Source: JAICYJ01 sp963766445
GTDB lineage: Bacteria; Actinomycetota; Thermoleophilia; Gaiellales; JAICJC01
Direction of reading: 5' to 3'
NCBI GenBank assembly: GCA_963766445.1
Contig: CAVXZW010000019.1
Location: 286,418-350,417 of the forward strand
DNA: 64,000 nucleotides
Under the pieces are notes generated by a model. It made no database searches, had not been told where the DNA came from, and saw nothing but the letters and a program-made list of their open reading frames with translations. Shown here piece by piece: positions 45,359 through 53,636 of this stretch. Numbering within the stretch: position 1 is the stretch's first letter; each line of letters starts with the position of its first letter. The position numbers and the translations under genes were made by a program.

Positions 45359-46745
45359 CTAGTCGTAGTCGATCGCGCCGGCCGCCTCGGTCTGGGTGAA
45401 CTTCACCTTCGGGCAGGTGTGAAGCGGCGCGATCCAGGGCTTCAGCGGATGCTGGAACCGGAAGGCCGAGCGCAGCGAGTTGACCTTCCGCTCGCGCGAG
45501 GTCAGCAGCGGCAGCCCGAAGTTCTCGGCGGCGAACTTGATCACCGACGTGAAGTCGTAGGTGTCGTGGTCGATGCCGCGCTTCGCCCACGGTGAGATCA
45601 CCAGCAGCGGCGAGCGCGGGCCAAGCCCGAAGCGATCGAACCGCGGCGGTGGCGACGTGGTCGTAGAAGCCGCCGAAGTCGTCCCACACGATCACGATTG
45701 CGGTGCTCTTCCAGAGCGGCGAGCTCTCGATCGCATTCACCTGGCGGGCCGTCCAGTTCTCGCCTGCACACAGCGAGGGACCACCGGGGTGATCGCTCTC
45801 GTTGAAGGGCGGGGTCATCCAGGTGATCGAGGCCAGGTGTCCCTGCTTGACGTCCGACGTGAACCACTGCCAGGGCGCATAGTGCTGGTCCCAGGTGACG
45901 CTCTCGCGCACCCGCTTGACCGCGTCCAGCGCCACCCAGCCGTAGCCGAGCTGGCCCGGCATCGCCCCGTAGGTGCTCCACGTGACGGCGGGATGGCGCG
46001 TGGTCTGACCGGCCACGCTGGGGACGTCCACGCAGACCGACTTTCGCCCGATGATCGACTTCGTGTCGAGGGAGGGGATCGGGACGGTGGTGTCGGGCGG
46101 CCCGTCGCATCCCCACCAGCGGGTGCCGGAGCTGGGTCCGTCGATCACGCCGGCGGACTGGTCGGCCACGGTGAAGAGGTGGTTCGGGTAGCTCGAGCTC
46201 GGCACCGACGTGAACATGCGGTCGCCGAGGCCATAGCGGCGCGCCCAGCCCCAGTAGTCGGGCAGCTGCCCGGGCTGGCGGTGGTATAGGCCAGCGTCGT
46301 CTGGTGTCCGGCCTTGTCCTTGGTGGCGGAGAAGCCGTTCATGGCTCCGCCGTTGATGTCCTTCACCGCCCAGAAGTGGTTGTGCTGGAGGTCGACCTGC
46401 TTGTCGGGCAGACCGGCCCAGCCGGATCGTGGTGCCGTCCATCATCTTGCCGGTCGTGGCCCCGTCGCCCTGCGGGAAGCGGCCGAACAGGTTGTCGTAG
46501 GTGCGGTTCTCCTTGACGATGTAGACGATGTGCTTGATCGGCGTCGTGGAGGGCGCGACGCGGCAGCGGATCGCGCCTGGGGCGGGCGGCGGGGGCGCGC
46601 TGGCCTTGACCGGCGCCCACGGGTCGACCGGCGTCTCGCCGGTGGTCAGTAGCATCAGAGCGACGAGGCCGATCACGACGAGGATCAGTGGGAGCGCCGC
46701 TCGTCGCCCGGCAGGGAAGAATCGCACGGGGACGCATACTGCCAC
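45359..46745 (-). CDS. Phosphoesterase family (phospholipase C/acid-phosphatase-like) exported protein, three frame breaks
   Basis: About 460 residues. An N-terminal signal-anchor (LPLILVVIGLVALMLLTTG) is followed by the phosphoesterase core: IKHIVYIVKENRTYDNLFGR (metal Glu-Asn-Arg), SSSYPNHLFTVADQ, and IVIVWDDFGGFYDHV. The tail ISPWAKRGIDHDTYDFTSVI closes the domain. Frame changes lie near 46425, 46285 and 45655; joined, the architecture is complete. It hydrolyses phosphate esters outside the cell, possibly phospholipids. A second, intact paralogue is at 48227. Breaks are likely sequence errors, but decay of a duplicate is an alternative. Confidence 0.78.
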
Positions 46746-46803
46746 ACCTGATCTGGAGCAGTATGAGAGAGCGGTTCCGCGAGGCGGGCGGCCCCGCTGG
46801 GGT

Positions 46804-47610
46804 TCAGCCGGCCACGGCCAGGCGACCGGTGATCGTCTCGACGGCCTGTGAGGCTACGCAGCCAAGCTGCTGGGCCTCGCCACGTGTCAGGGTGCCCTTG
46901 AAGCGGGTCGCGATCCACTCGCCGTCGTTCACCCGCGCCTTCGTGATGCGGATCGTGAAGTCGAGTGATGACGTCTCGTGCGCCGATCCGCAGTTGGCGA
47001 ACAGGAACCCGTGGAACGTCGTGTGGTAGGTACCGCCGCGGCGCAGGGCGCGGGCGTGAACCTTGCCCGACTGGTTGTCCGACCAGATGGCGTTGCAGGG
47101 GCCCGTCCGGCAGGTGGGCGTGAAGTGCCACCCGGAGGGATCAACGCTGAGGTGCGTGTAGCCGTACTGGCTGGTAACGCTCGGGTGCACGTTGAAGTAT
47201 CCGATCAAGCGCGCTGCGGCCAGCCGCGGCATTGGCGTCTTCACCCTGGCCGTGACCGGCGCAGAGGTCGTGAATCCGTGCGCCGTGGTGACGGCGTAGA
47301 CGTAGCGGTGCTTCGGGCTGACCGTCTCGTCGCTGTAGCGGGTCGCGGTGCTCGGCACGCGAGCGACGTCGGCGCCGTTGCGGGTGATGACGTAGCTTTC
47401 GAATCCTCCGCCCTGCGGGGCGACCCAGTCCAGCTTTACCGTGAACGGCGTTGCGCTCGCGGTCAGCGAGGCCGGCGCCGGCAGCGGCTTCGGCGCGGCC
47501 GAGGAGGCGGTGCCCTCGGAGCCGGACGAGGACTCACTGAGACAGCCGGGCGCGACCACCAGGGCGGCCGCCAGGCCGGCGAGGAAGGTGAATCGCGTAT
47601 GAGGTGACAT
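46804..47610 (-). CDS. Lipoprotein with fibronectin type III domain
   Basis: 268 residues. The signal MSPHTRFTFLAGLAAALVV ends in lipobox APGC. Residues ~45-130 are an FN3 domain (PASLTASATPFTVKLDWVAP, FESYVITRNGADVA, YVYAVTTAHG). The C-terminal ~140 residues are an uncharacterised beta-rich domain with several cysteines (FTPTCRTGPCNAIW, FLFANCGSAHE). It is surface anchored and might bind polymers. It sits between two phosphoesterases. Confidence 0.78.
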   Translation of the reverse strand: MSPHTRFTFLAGLAAALVVAPGCLSESSSGSEGTASSAAPKPLPAPASLTASATPFTVKLDWVAPQGGGFESYVITRNGADVARVPSTATRYSDETVSPKHRYVYAVTTAHGFTTSAPVTARVKTPMPRLAAARLIGYFNVHPSVTSQYGYTHLSVDPSGWHFTPTCRTGPCNAIWSDNQSGKVHARALRRGGTYHTTFHGFLFANCGSAHETSSLDFTIRITKARVNDGEWIATRFKGTLTRGEAQQLGCVASQAVETITGRLAVAG

Positions 47611-47741
47611 CCGACACGCTCCAGGTGGATTGGTACCAGCGTAGGGACCGTCGTCACGCATGGCATGGGGGAGATCCCTATGGGATTCGCATGTCGGTTG
47701 CGCCGCGCTCGTCTTGCGCCGGCTGGGCGTCCGTTAGGTGT

Positions 47742-48115
47742 TCACGGCCGCGCCTGCAGCAGCTCCTGGCGAAGCAGGGCGTCCGGCTGCGCGCCCTCGC
47801 TTGCGAAGGTGATCCGCCCCCGGTCGGCGATATCACGTAGAACGTCGGGTAGGACTGCAGGTGGTACTCCGACGTGAGCCGGCCCCGAAGCGCCCGGTTG
47901 CGTGAACGACCCGGTCAGCGTGCCCTGGTCGAGCAGTGGCCGGGTAGGGCAGCCCGAAGTAGAGGTGGAAGGCATAGACGCTGGCCGCGTTCTCGGAGTC
48001 GGCGTTGATCGAAACGAACGCGACGCCTTTAGGTTGCAGCTCGGTTGCAAGCTTGGCCAGGTGCGGTGCCACCCTCAATATGGCGCATCCGTATTGACGT
48101 GCGTCGATTTCGGGC
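47742..48115 (-). pseudogene. Thioredoxin/TlpA-like remnant with multiple frame breaks
   Basis: Pieces in three frames assemble into a TlpA-like domain: VNTDAPYCR, APHLAKLATELQPKGVAFVS, ASVYAFHLYFGLPYPA, RLTSEYHLQSYPTFYVI and ITFASEGAQPDALLRQELLQ. Breaks occur near 48075, 47945, 47885 and 47835, and no signal peptide or first Cys of a CxxC is found before the divergent phosphoesterase. Four breaks in 370 bases and a missing N-terminus suggest true decay, beyond the window's general indel noise. Confidence 0.6.
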
Positions 48116-48226
48116 GCGGGAGCCCGGTCGCCGCGTCAGCGGTACCACGGGAGGCGTGGTATAGCCTGTGCACCAGCCGATGTCGCGCTGCCGCCTTCCG
48201 CTTCCAATCGCCCGGCCCCAGCCTTC

Positions 48227-49687
48227 GTGAACCGCCGCAGAGCGGTGGCCATCGTGGCGGGTGTTGCCGTCGCGGCCGTCGCCGCAATCGCGATCGGCAG
48301 CCGCAGCGCCGGCCCCAGCGTGGCGGCGCCGGAGCACACCACCCCGGCCAGGCACGTCGACCCCTCGCAGGGCATCCACAAGATCAAGCACGTGATCGTG
48401 GTGATGCAGGAGAACCGGTCGTTCGACTCCTACTTCGGCACGTTCCCCGGCGCCGAGGGCCTGCCCAGATCGCCGTCGGGTCGGTTCACGAGCTGCGTCC
48501 CGAACAGCTTGACGCACGTCTGCCAGCGGCCCTACCACGACATGGACGACCGCAACGCGGGCGGCCCGCACCACGCGGTCTCGGCCATCGCCGACATCAG
48601 CCACGGCAAGATGAATGGCTTCGTCAACACGGAGGTCACCAGCGGACATGCCGGCTACTGCCGCGCGAATCCGGTCGCTTTCACCTGTCCGAACCGCGGC
48701 GATCCCGACGTGATGGGGTACCACACCGCCCGCGAGATCCCGAACTACTGGAAGTACGCGCGCAACTTCGTGCTCCAGGACCATCTGTTCGAACCGACCC
48801 TGGGCTGGAGCGAGCCGGCGCACATGTTCATGGTCTCGGCCTGGTCGGCCACGTGCAAGTCCGCGTTCGATCCGATGAGCTGCAGGTCGGATCCGGGGCC
48901 CACCCCGCCGCCCGACGCGGTGAAGGACGGACCCACCTGGCCATGGACGGATCTCACCTACCTGCTCCACAAGCAGCACGTCCCGTGGCGCTACTACGTC
49001 GCGTCCGGCAAGGTGCCGGACTGCACCGACGGCGACATGGTCTGTCCGAACGCCCCCTCGCAGAATGCGACCAAGACGTCGATCTGGAATCCGCTGCCGA
49101 GCTTCACGGATGTCACGGAGACCGGCCAGAAGCGGTTCATCCAGCCGGCCCACCGCTACTTCGAGGCAGCCCGCGCGGGGACGCTGCCCGCAGTCAGCTG
49201 GGTGATCCCGAGCGAGCCGGAGTCCGAGCACCCGCCGGCCATGATCTCCCGCGGGCAGGACTGGGTGACGACGGTCGTCAACGCCGCGATGAGCAGCCCC
49301 GACTGGAACTCTACGGCGGTGTTCGTCTCCTGGGACGACTGGGGCGGCTTCTACGACCACGTGGTCCCGCCCAACGTCGACGTGAACGGCTATGGGGTGC
49401 GGGTGCCGGCGATGGTGATCTCGCCGTACGCACGCAGGGGCTTCATCGACCATCAGATGCTGTCGTTCGACGCCTACGCGAAGTTCATCGAGGACGACTT
49501 CCTCTCCCACCGGCGCCTCGATCCCAAGACCGACGGCCGGCCGGACTCCCGGCCCAGCGTCCGGGAGAACCTTCCCCTGCTGGGAGACCTGGTCAAGGAC
49601 TTCGACTTCACCCAGCAGCCACGGCCGCCGATGATCCTCGATCCGTGCCCGAAGCGCTACGTGTTCCACGCGAACTGCCTGCCGTGA
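48227..49687 (+). CDS. Phosphoesterase family (phospholipase C-like) exported protein
   Basis: 486 residues, intact. An N-terminal hydrophobic signal (AVAIVAGVAVAAVAAIAIG) precedes the phosphoesterase core with IKHVIVVMQENRSFDSYFGT, ARNFVLQDHLFEPTLGWSEP, HPPAMISRGQDWVTTVVNA and VFVSWDDWGGFYDHVVPP, which together give the metal-binding Glu/Asn/Asp/His set. This matches PF04185 enzymes such as non-haemolytic phospholipase C and acid phosphatases. The start is GTG 48227. It would act extracytoplasmically to release phosphate or degrade phospholipid. Confidence 0.92.
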   Translation: MNRRRAVAIVAGVAVAAVAAIAIGSRSAGPSVAAPEHTTPARHVDPSQGIHKIKHVIVVMQENRSFDSYFGTFPGAEGLPRSPSGRFTSCVPNSLTHVCQRPYHDMDDRNAGGPHHAVSAIADISHGKMNGFVNTEVTSGHAGYCRANPVAFTCPNRGDPDVMGYHTAREIPNYWKYARNFVLQDHLFEPTLGWSEPAHMFMVSAWSATCKSAFDPMSCRSDPGPTPPPDAVKDGPTWPWTDLTYLLHKQHVPWRYYVASGKVPDCTDGDMVCPNAPSQNATKTSIWNPLPSFTDVTETGQKRFIQPAHRYFEAARAGTLPAVSWVIPSEPESEHPPAMISRGQDWVTTVVNAAMSSPDWNSTAVFVSWDDWGGFYDHVVPPNVDVNGYGVRVPAMVISPYARRGFIDHQMLSFDAYAKFIEDDFLSHRRLDPKTDGRPDSRPSVRENLPLLGDLVKDFDFTQQPRPPMILDPCPKRYVFHANCLP

Positions 49688-49689
49688 AG

Positions 49690-49840
49690 GCTCCCACTCA
49701 GCCGCCTGCTGGGTCACGTCGGGGCCCGAGAGCACCGCGGGAGAGAGCAGGCCGGCGTAGGCGCGCCGCCAGGTCTCGACCTTGATCGCGCCGATCGCGG
49801 TACCGTCGGACTCACGGGCCGCGCGGGGTGTCAGATCGGA
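49690..49840 (-). pseudogene. N-terminal remnant of a GNAT acetyltransferase
   Basis: Minus-strand sequence reads LTPRAARESDGTAIGAIKVE then TWRRAYAGLLSPAVLG, the typical first strand and helix of a GNAT. After a one-base shift it continues DVTQQAAEWE and then runs into the phosphoesterase end. There is no start codon and no acetyl-CoA loop. It directly follows the nitrile hydratase alpha gene. Confidence 0.5.
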
Positions 49841-49852
49841 ATTTGGCGTCGC

Positions 49853-50485
49853 CTACCCGATCGGGGCGGGCGCGGCCGGCTGGGCGACACCGATCATCGA
49901 GTCGCGCGTGATCAGCGCGGCCAGCTCGTCCTCGCCCATGCCCTCGGTGCCGACCGGACGGCGTGGCATCACCAGGTAGCGGATATCGGCGGTCGAGTCG
50001 AGCACCCGCAGCTCGACATCGTCACCCACATCGACGCCGAACTCGTCCAGCACGCCGCGCGGATCGGAGACCGCACGCGAGCGGTAGGGGAGGCTCTTGT
50101 ACCAGGCCGGGGGAGGGCCAAGCAGGGCACGCGGGTAGCAGGAGCAGAGCGTGCAGACGACCATGTGATGCACGTCGTCGGTGTTCTCGACGGCGACCAC
50201 CACCGGCGACGGACCGGGGTCGAGGCCGAGCTCGAGTGCCGCGGAGCGGGCGTCGGTCAGGAGACGCTGCTTGAAGTCGGGATCGACCCAGGCTCGTGCC
50301 ACCAGGCGGGCACCGTCGGCCGGCGACCGCGACACCATCCAGTCGATGCGCTCGCGCACATCCTCGCGGCTGATGGCGCCCTTCTCGATCAGCAGCTGCT
50401 CGAGTGCCCTGGCGCGGGCAGCAGCCGGCGGCTCCTCGCCGTTGCCGATCGGCTCGTGGGGATGGTCGTGATCGTGCCCGCTCAC
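49853..50485 (-). CDS. Cobalt-type nitrile hydratase alpha subunit / thiocyanate hydrolase gamma subunit
   Basis: 210 residues from GTG 50485. The metal claw is VCTLCSCYP (Cys111, Cys114, Cys116), with Thr after the first Cys as in cobalt enzymes (iron enzymes have Ser). Two of the cysteines become sulfenic and sulfinic in known members. The N-terminus is His-rich (VSGHDHDHPHEP). It hydrates nitriles to amides, or in thiocyanate hydrolase converts thiocyanate to COS and ammonia. It is third in a tightly overlapping set whose first two genes encode the two halves of the beta chain. This is the order reported for scnB-scnA-scnC and for other three-subunit nitrile hydratases. Which reaction applies cannot be told from the motif. 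Confidence 0.9.
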   Translation of the reverse strand: MSGHDHDHPHEPIGNGEEPPAAARARALEQLLIEKGAISREDVRERIDWMVSRSPADGARLVARAWVDPDFKQRLLTDARSAALELGLDPGPSPVVVAVENTDDVHHMVVCTLCSCYPRALLGPPPAWYKSLPYRSRAVSDPRGVLDEFGVDVGDDVELRVLDSTADIRYLVMPRRPVGTEGMGEDELAALITRDSMIGVAQPAAPAPIG

Positions 50486-50763
50486 TCTGCGTCCTCCAGC
50501 CAGTGCTCGAACAGGTCGAGGTAGATGCGGTCGCGACTCCCTCCCGCGTAGTCGGGCCACACGTCGCGCTGGGCGAAGCCGACCAGATAGAGCGGCTGTT
50601 CGGGCAGGCCGTCGGCGCCGTACGCCCGCGTCTCGGGGTTCGTGAACGACGCTTGGGCCCGCTCGACGGTGCCGGTCTTCCCCTTGATGTAGCCGGGTGT
50701 GCGGTGGTGGCCCTCGTGCGACCGGGCCGCGACCCGCACCCGCTGGCCAGGGTGGTACGTCAT
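50482..50763 (-). CDS. Nitrile hydratase beta subunit C-terminal half / thiocyanate hydrolase alpha-like
   Basis: 93 residues, MTYHPGQRVRVAARSHEGH then RTPGYIKGKTGTVERAQASF and PLYLVGFAQRDVWPDYAGG. This is the SH3-like barrel that forms the C-terminal part of ordinary nitrile hydratase beta chains, including the Arg in HRTPGY next to the active site. It stands alone here: its ATG (50763) overlaps the stop of the N-terminal half (ATGA), and its stop overlaps the alpha GTG (GTGA), so all three are translationally coupled. The split is exact at the domain border and both overlaps are clean, so it is not a sequencing artefact. Confidence 0.88.
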   Translation of the reverse strand: MTYHPGQRVRVAARSHEGHHRTPGYIKGKTGTVERAQASFTNPETRAYGADGLPEQPLYLVGFAQRDVWPDYAGGSRDRIYLDLFEHWLEDAE

Positions 50764-51047
50764 CCGCCGGCCCTCGCGTCGAGCTCGCCGGGCGCGAGCA
50801 CGCCTTTCTCGGTCATGTTCGTTTCGATCGAAAACAGCCAGCGCTCGTAGTAGGAGGAGCGCTCGTACTGGTCTGGCGGCATGCTCTCGATGCCGCGCCG
50901 CATCTCGTCGACGTTCATCAGCCCGCGGCCGCCGAGCGCGCCCGCCAGTGCGTCGGTGAGGAGCTCCCAGTCGGTGAGCTCGTGCTCGCTGCGGTCGATC
51001 GGCGCGTCGTCCGGCCACCCGCCGCGGTCGTGCACAGAGCGTTCCAT
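50760..51047 (-). CDS. Nitrile hydratase beta subunit N-terminal half / thiocyanate hydrolase beta-like
   Basis: 95 residues, including DWELLTDALAGALGGRGLMN, VDEMRRGIESMPPDQYERSS and YYERWLFSIETNMTEKGVL. This is the helical N-terminal domain of nitrile hydratase beta subunits. Domains of this type also occur as accessory proteins that deliver cobalt, so a dual role is possible. ATG 51047 has no strong Shine-Dalgarno. It is divergent from PhzF with 38 bases between the starts, room for only compact promoters. Confidence 0.87.
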   Translation of the reverse strand: MERSVHDRGGWPDDAPIDRSEHELTDWELLTDALAGALGGRGLMNVDEMRRGIESMPPDQYERSSYYERWLFSIETNMTEKGVLAPGELDARAGG

Positions 51048-51085
51048 GGAGCGATCCTAGCTGTCGTCGTTAGAGTGCGTCCACC

Positions 51086-51916
51086 ATGCCTCGCCGCTTC
51101 CAGCAGGTCGACGTCTTCACCTCCGTCGCCTACGTGGGCAACCCGGTCGCTGTGGTGCTGGACGGCGAGGGGCTGGACGACGACCAGCTGTCCCGCTTCT
51201 CCAGCTGGACGAACCTGTCCGAGACCACGTTCGTGCTGCCGCCGACCACCGACTGCGCCGACTACCGGGTGCGGATCTTCTCGCTGGAGCGGGAGCTGCC
51301 GTTCGCCGGGCATCCGACGCTGGGTACGTGCCACGCGTGGCTCGAGGCCGGCGGTGTCCCGCGCGACGCAGAGCAGATCGTGCAGGAGTGCGGAGCCGGT
51401 CTGGTGCGGGTGCGGCGAACGCCGCAGGGCCTGGCCTTCGCGGCGCCGCCGCTGGTGCGCTCGGGAGACGTGGACGAGCAGCTGGTCGAGCGGATCGCGG
51501 CGCTGCTGCGGATCGATCGCAGTGAGATCGTCGATAGCCAGTGGGTGGCCAACGGCCCGGGCTGGGTGGCGGTGCTGCTGCGCGACGCGGACGCGGTGCT
51601 GGCGCTGGAGCCTGGGTACGTGGACATCGACCTGGGCGTCGTGGGGCCCTACCCGGACGGTTCCGAGGCGGCCTTCGAGGTGCGCGCGTTCTTCCCCAAG
51701 TCGGGAGCGACGGCCGAGGATCCGGTGACAGGTAGCCTCAACGCCTCGCTGGCCGGGTGGCTGCTGGCAAGTGGCCGGGCGACCTCGCCCTACGTGTCGA
51801 GCCAGGGCACGGTGCTCGGCCGGATCGGTCGCGTCCACATCAGCGCGGACGGCGACGGGACGATCTGGGTCGGCGGAGGCACGGTCACGTGCATCCGCGG
51901 TGAGGTCGAGCTCTAA
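51086..51916 (+). CDS. PhzF-family isomerase
   Basis: 276 residues with two pseudo-symmetric halves. The catalytic Glu is Glu46 in LSETTFVLP, LPFAGHPTLGTCHA follows, and the second half has EDPVTGSLNASLAGWLL. The family includes phenazine PhzF and many isomerases/epimerases of unknown substrate. No phenazine genes are nearby. Divergent with the nitrile hydratase set, which may indicate shared regulation but not a shared pathway. Confidence 0.92.
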   Translation: MPRRFQQVDVFTSVAYVGNPVAVVLDGEGLDDDQLSRFSSWTNLSETTFVLPPTTDCADYRVRIFSLERELPFAGHPTLGTCHAWLEAGGVPRDAEQIVQECGAGLVRVRRTPQGLAFAAPPLVRSGDVDEQLVERIAALLRIDRSEIVDSQWVANGPGWVAVLLRDADAVLALEPGYVDIDLGVVGPYPDGSEAAFEVRAFFPKSGATAEDPVTGSLNASLAGWLLASGRATSPYVSSQGTVLGRIGRVHISADGDGTIWVGGGTVTCIRGEVEL

Positions 51917-51965
51917 CTGTTGCCGTCAATGGGAACGCGCCCCCCGCAGGCGTTCCCGACCACGG

Positions 51966-52124
51966 CTACGGGCGAGACGCGAACAGCGGAGTGAGCAGCG
52001 CCTGCAGCTCGGTCTCGCCGCGCATGTCGTCGAGCTCGCGTCCGATCGGGTCGTCGAGCCTGCGGGCGAGGAGCAACGCCACGCCGATGCCGATCAGCAG
52101 TGTGATTGTGAGAACGGAGTCCAT
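51966..52124 (-). CDS. 52-aa single-helix membrane protein
   Basis: A short ORF: MDSVLTITLLIGIGVALLLA forms one N-terminal transmembrane helix, followed by a charged cytoplasmic tail (RRLDDPIGRELDDMRGETEL). The composition is that of a genuine micro-membrane protein, and it is divergent from the cNMP-binding gene. No Shine-Dalgarno is evident, so confidence is moderate. Confidence 0.45.
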   Translation of the reverse strand: MDSVLTITLLIGIGVALLLARRLDDPIGRELDDMRGETELQALLTPLFASRP

Positions 52125-52230
52125 GACCGAAGTGTCGCCGCCGCCGTTGATCGGCGCCTACGCGGAAGTGGGCGATCGGCGCCCCGTTTGTGGGAAACCA
52201 CCGTTGTTTTGTCAACAATCCCGTGAGAAG

Positions 52231-52635
52231 ATGCGGGGCGTGGGGATGAATCCGGCTGAGCATCCGCTCGTGACCGTACTGCCCGAGCCTGTCCGAGCTG
52301 ATCTGGTGGCGCAAGTGAGCCGCGTGTCGCACTCGGCCGGGGCGGTGATCGTGGCGGAGGGCACGCTCTCAACCGACTTCTTCCTGATCCTCGAAGGCAC
52401 CGTTGAGATCGTCCGCGGCGGCGAGGTTTTGGCGACGCTGGAGGCCGGGTCGTTCTTCGGCGAGCTGGGTGCGCAGGACGCTGGTCCGGGATATGCGATG
52501 GCACGCAACGCCACGGTTCGCGCGCTCACCGCCGTCGAGCTGGGCGTGCTCGACGAGGAGGCGTTCACGGCGTTGTTCCGATCGGTGCCGGAGTTCCGCG
52601 ACGCGATTCACGCCACGTCCGATCGGCAGGGCTAG
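52231..52635 (+). CDS. Cyclic-nucleotide-binding-domain protein
   Basis: 134 residues forming a lone CNB domain: VIVAEGTLSTDFFLILEGTV, VLATLEAGSFFGELGAQDAG, ATVRALTAVELGVLDEEAF. The phosphate-binding cassette FFGELGAQ lacks the usual Arg, so cyclic nucleotide binding is uncertain. There is no DNA-binding domain. ATG 52231 and ATG 52246 are both possible. The upstream region has GTGG-GAAA-CCAC and TTGTT-TTGTC-AACAA inverted repeats. Three CNB-containing proteins lie within 12 kb here. Confidence 0.8.
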   Translation: MRGVGMNPAEHPLVTVLPEPVRADLVAQVSRVSHSAGAVIVAEGTLSTDFFLILEGTVEIVRGGEVLATLEAGSFFGELGAQDAGPGYAMARNATVRALTAVELGVLDEEAFTALFRSVPEFRDAIHATSDRQG

Positions 52636-52733
52636 ATCCGAGCGCGATCGATGGTACGTTTGACCGGCGGTCGGCCGCCGTGCACCGGCGCCGCCGGGCT
52701 CTGCAGGATCGAGGAGAGAATGGGGAGGCAGTC

Positions 52734-53480
52734 GTGGTCGCACGAGTCGTGATCGTGGTCGCTCTGGCGTTTGTCGCGGCCGGCGCAGCGCCGGCCTCGG
52801 GTGCCACGGCGTTGCTGCCGGATCTGGGCATGGCGAAGCTGAGCACCGTCACGCTCGACACCACCACGATCCCGGGGCACCGGCTGCTCCGCTACACCGC
52901 CGTGATGGTGAACATCGGCGCGGGCCGTCTCGAGGTTCGCGGCGGCCGGCCGGACACGTCCAGCCAGATGACGGTCAAGCAGCGGATCTACAGCACGGGT
53001 GGCGGCCACACCGACAGAGCGACCTCGATCGCCATGCAGTACGCGGGTGACGGCCACGAGCACTGGCACTCGCTGGACATGGAGGGCGGGACGCTCGCCC
53101 CCGTTGACAGCGGAGGCACCGTGAGCGCACTGGCCAAGCACGGGTTCTGCTTCTTCGACAACGTCAAATACAGGCTGACGCTGCCCGGTGCACCGGCCAC
53201 GGCCCACTACGTGCCGGGCAACAGCTGCGCGTTCGGCAACCCGGATGCGCTGAATGTGATGATGGGCCTGTCCGTCGGCTGGGGCGACCGGTACTCGGCC
53301 TCGACCAACTTCCAGTGGATCGACATCACCGGTCTGCCAAACGGCAGGTACCGCCTCACCGCGACCGCGGATCCGGCGCACCTGGTCAAGGAGAGCAGCT
53401 ACGCCAACAACGCGGCCTGGGCGAAGATCCGGATCACCGACACGTCTGTGACCGTGCTGCGGTACGGCCCCGGGGCCTAG
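52734..53480 (+). CDS. Secreted lysyl-oxidase-like protein
   Basis: 248 residues from GTG 52734, supported by GGGGAGG five bases upstream. The signal VVIVVALAFVAAGAAPASGA precedes a domain with HEHWHSLDM (His108, His110, His112), a histidine cluster like the copper site of lysyl oxidases. KHGFCFFDNVKYRL, FGNPDALNVMMGLSVGWGDR and GLPNGRYRLTATADP are also conserved in bacterial members of PF01186. Such enzymes oxidise peptidyl lysine to allysine; in bacteria the targets are unknown. Whether the lysine-tyrosylquinone residues are present I could not decide. The Flp pilin gene follows. Confidence 0.78.
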   Translation: MVARVVIVVALAFVAAGAAPASGATALLPDLGMAKLSTVTLDTTTIPGHRLLRYTAVMVNIGAGRLEVRGGRPDTSSQMTVKQRIYSTGGGHTDRATSIAMQYAGDGHEHWHSLDMEGGTLAPVDSGGTVSALAKHGFCFFDNVKYRLTLPGAPATAHYVPGNSCAFGNPDALNVMMGLSVGWGDRYSASTNFQWIDITGLPNGRYRLTATADPAHLVKESSYANNAAWAKIRITDTSVTVLRYGPGA

Positions 53481-53576
53481 GCGGGTAAATGGTCTGCCCT
53501 GGCAGGCGACCTCCATGCGGGATCGCTGAGATGTGGTCATGGTCAACGGTTAGGCCGGATCACTCTTTAGAGGGGC

Positions 53577-53625
53577 GGGTCAGGTGTGCCTTTGCGTCGA
53601 TAGCAAAGTGTTCGACCCTTGACCC
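53577..53625 (+). other. Structured leader of the Flp pilin gene
   Basis: GGGTCA (53577-53582) pairs with TGACCC (53620-53625). Inside is a perfect CTTTGC/GCAAAG stem (53590-53608). The structure abuts the Shine-Dalgarno AGGAGG (53626-53631), so it could control translation. Confidence 0.5.
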
Positions 53626-53636
53626 AGGAGGAACGC

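Noticed and set aside
48029..49735. 568-codon minus-strand frame opposite the intact phosphoesterase
   Set aside because: Only its first few codons (the GNAT remnant) are meaningful; the rest is the complement of a well-conserved enzyme.
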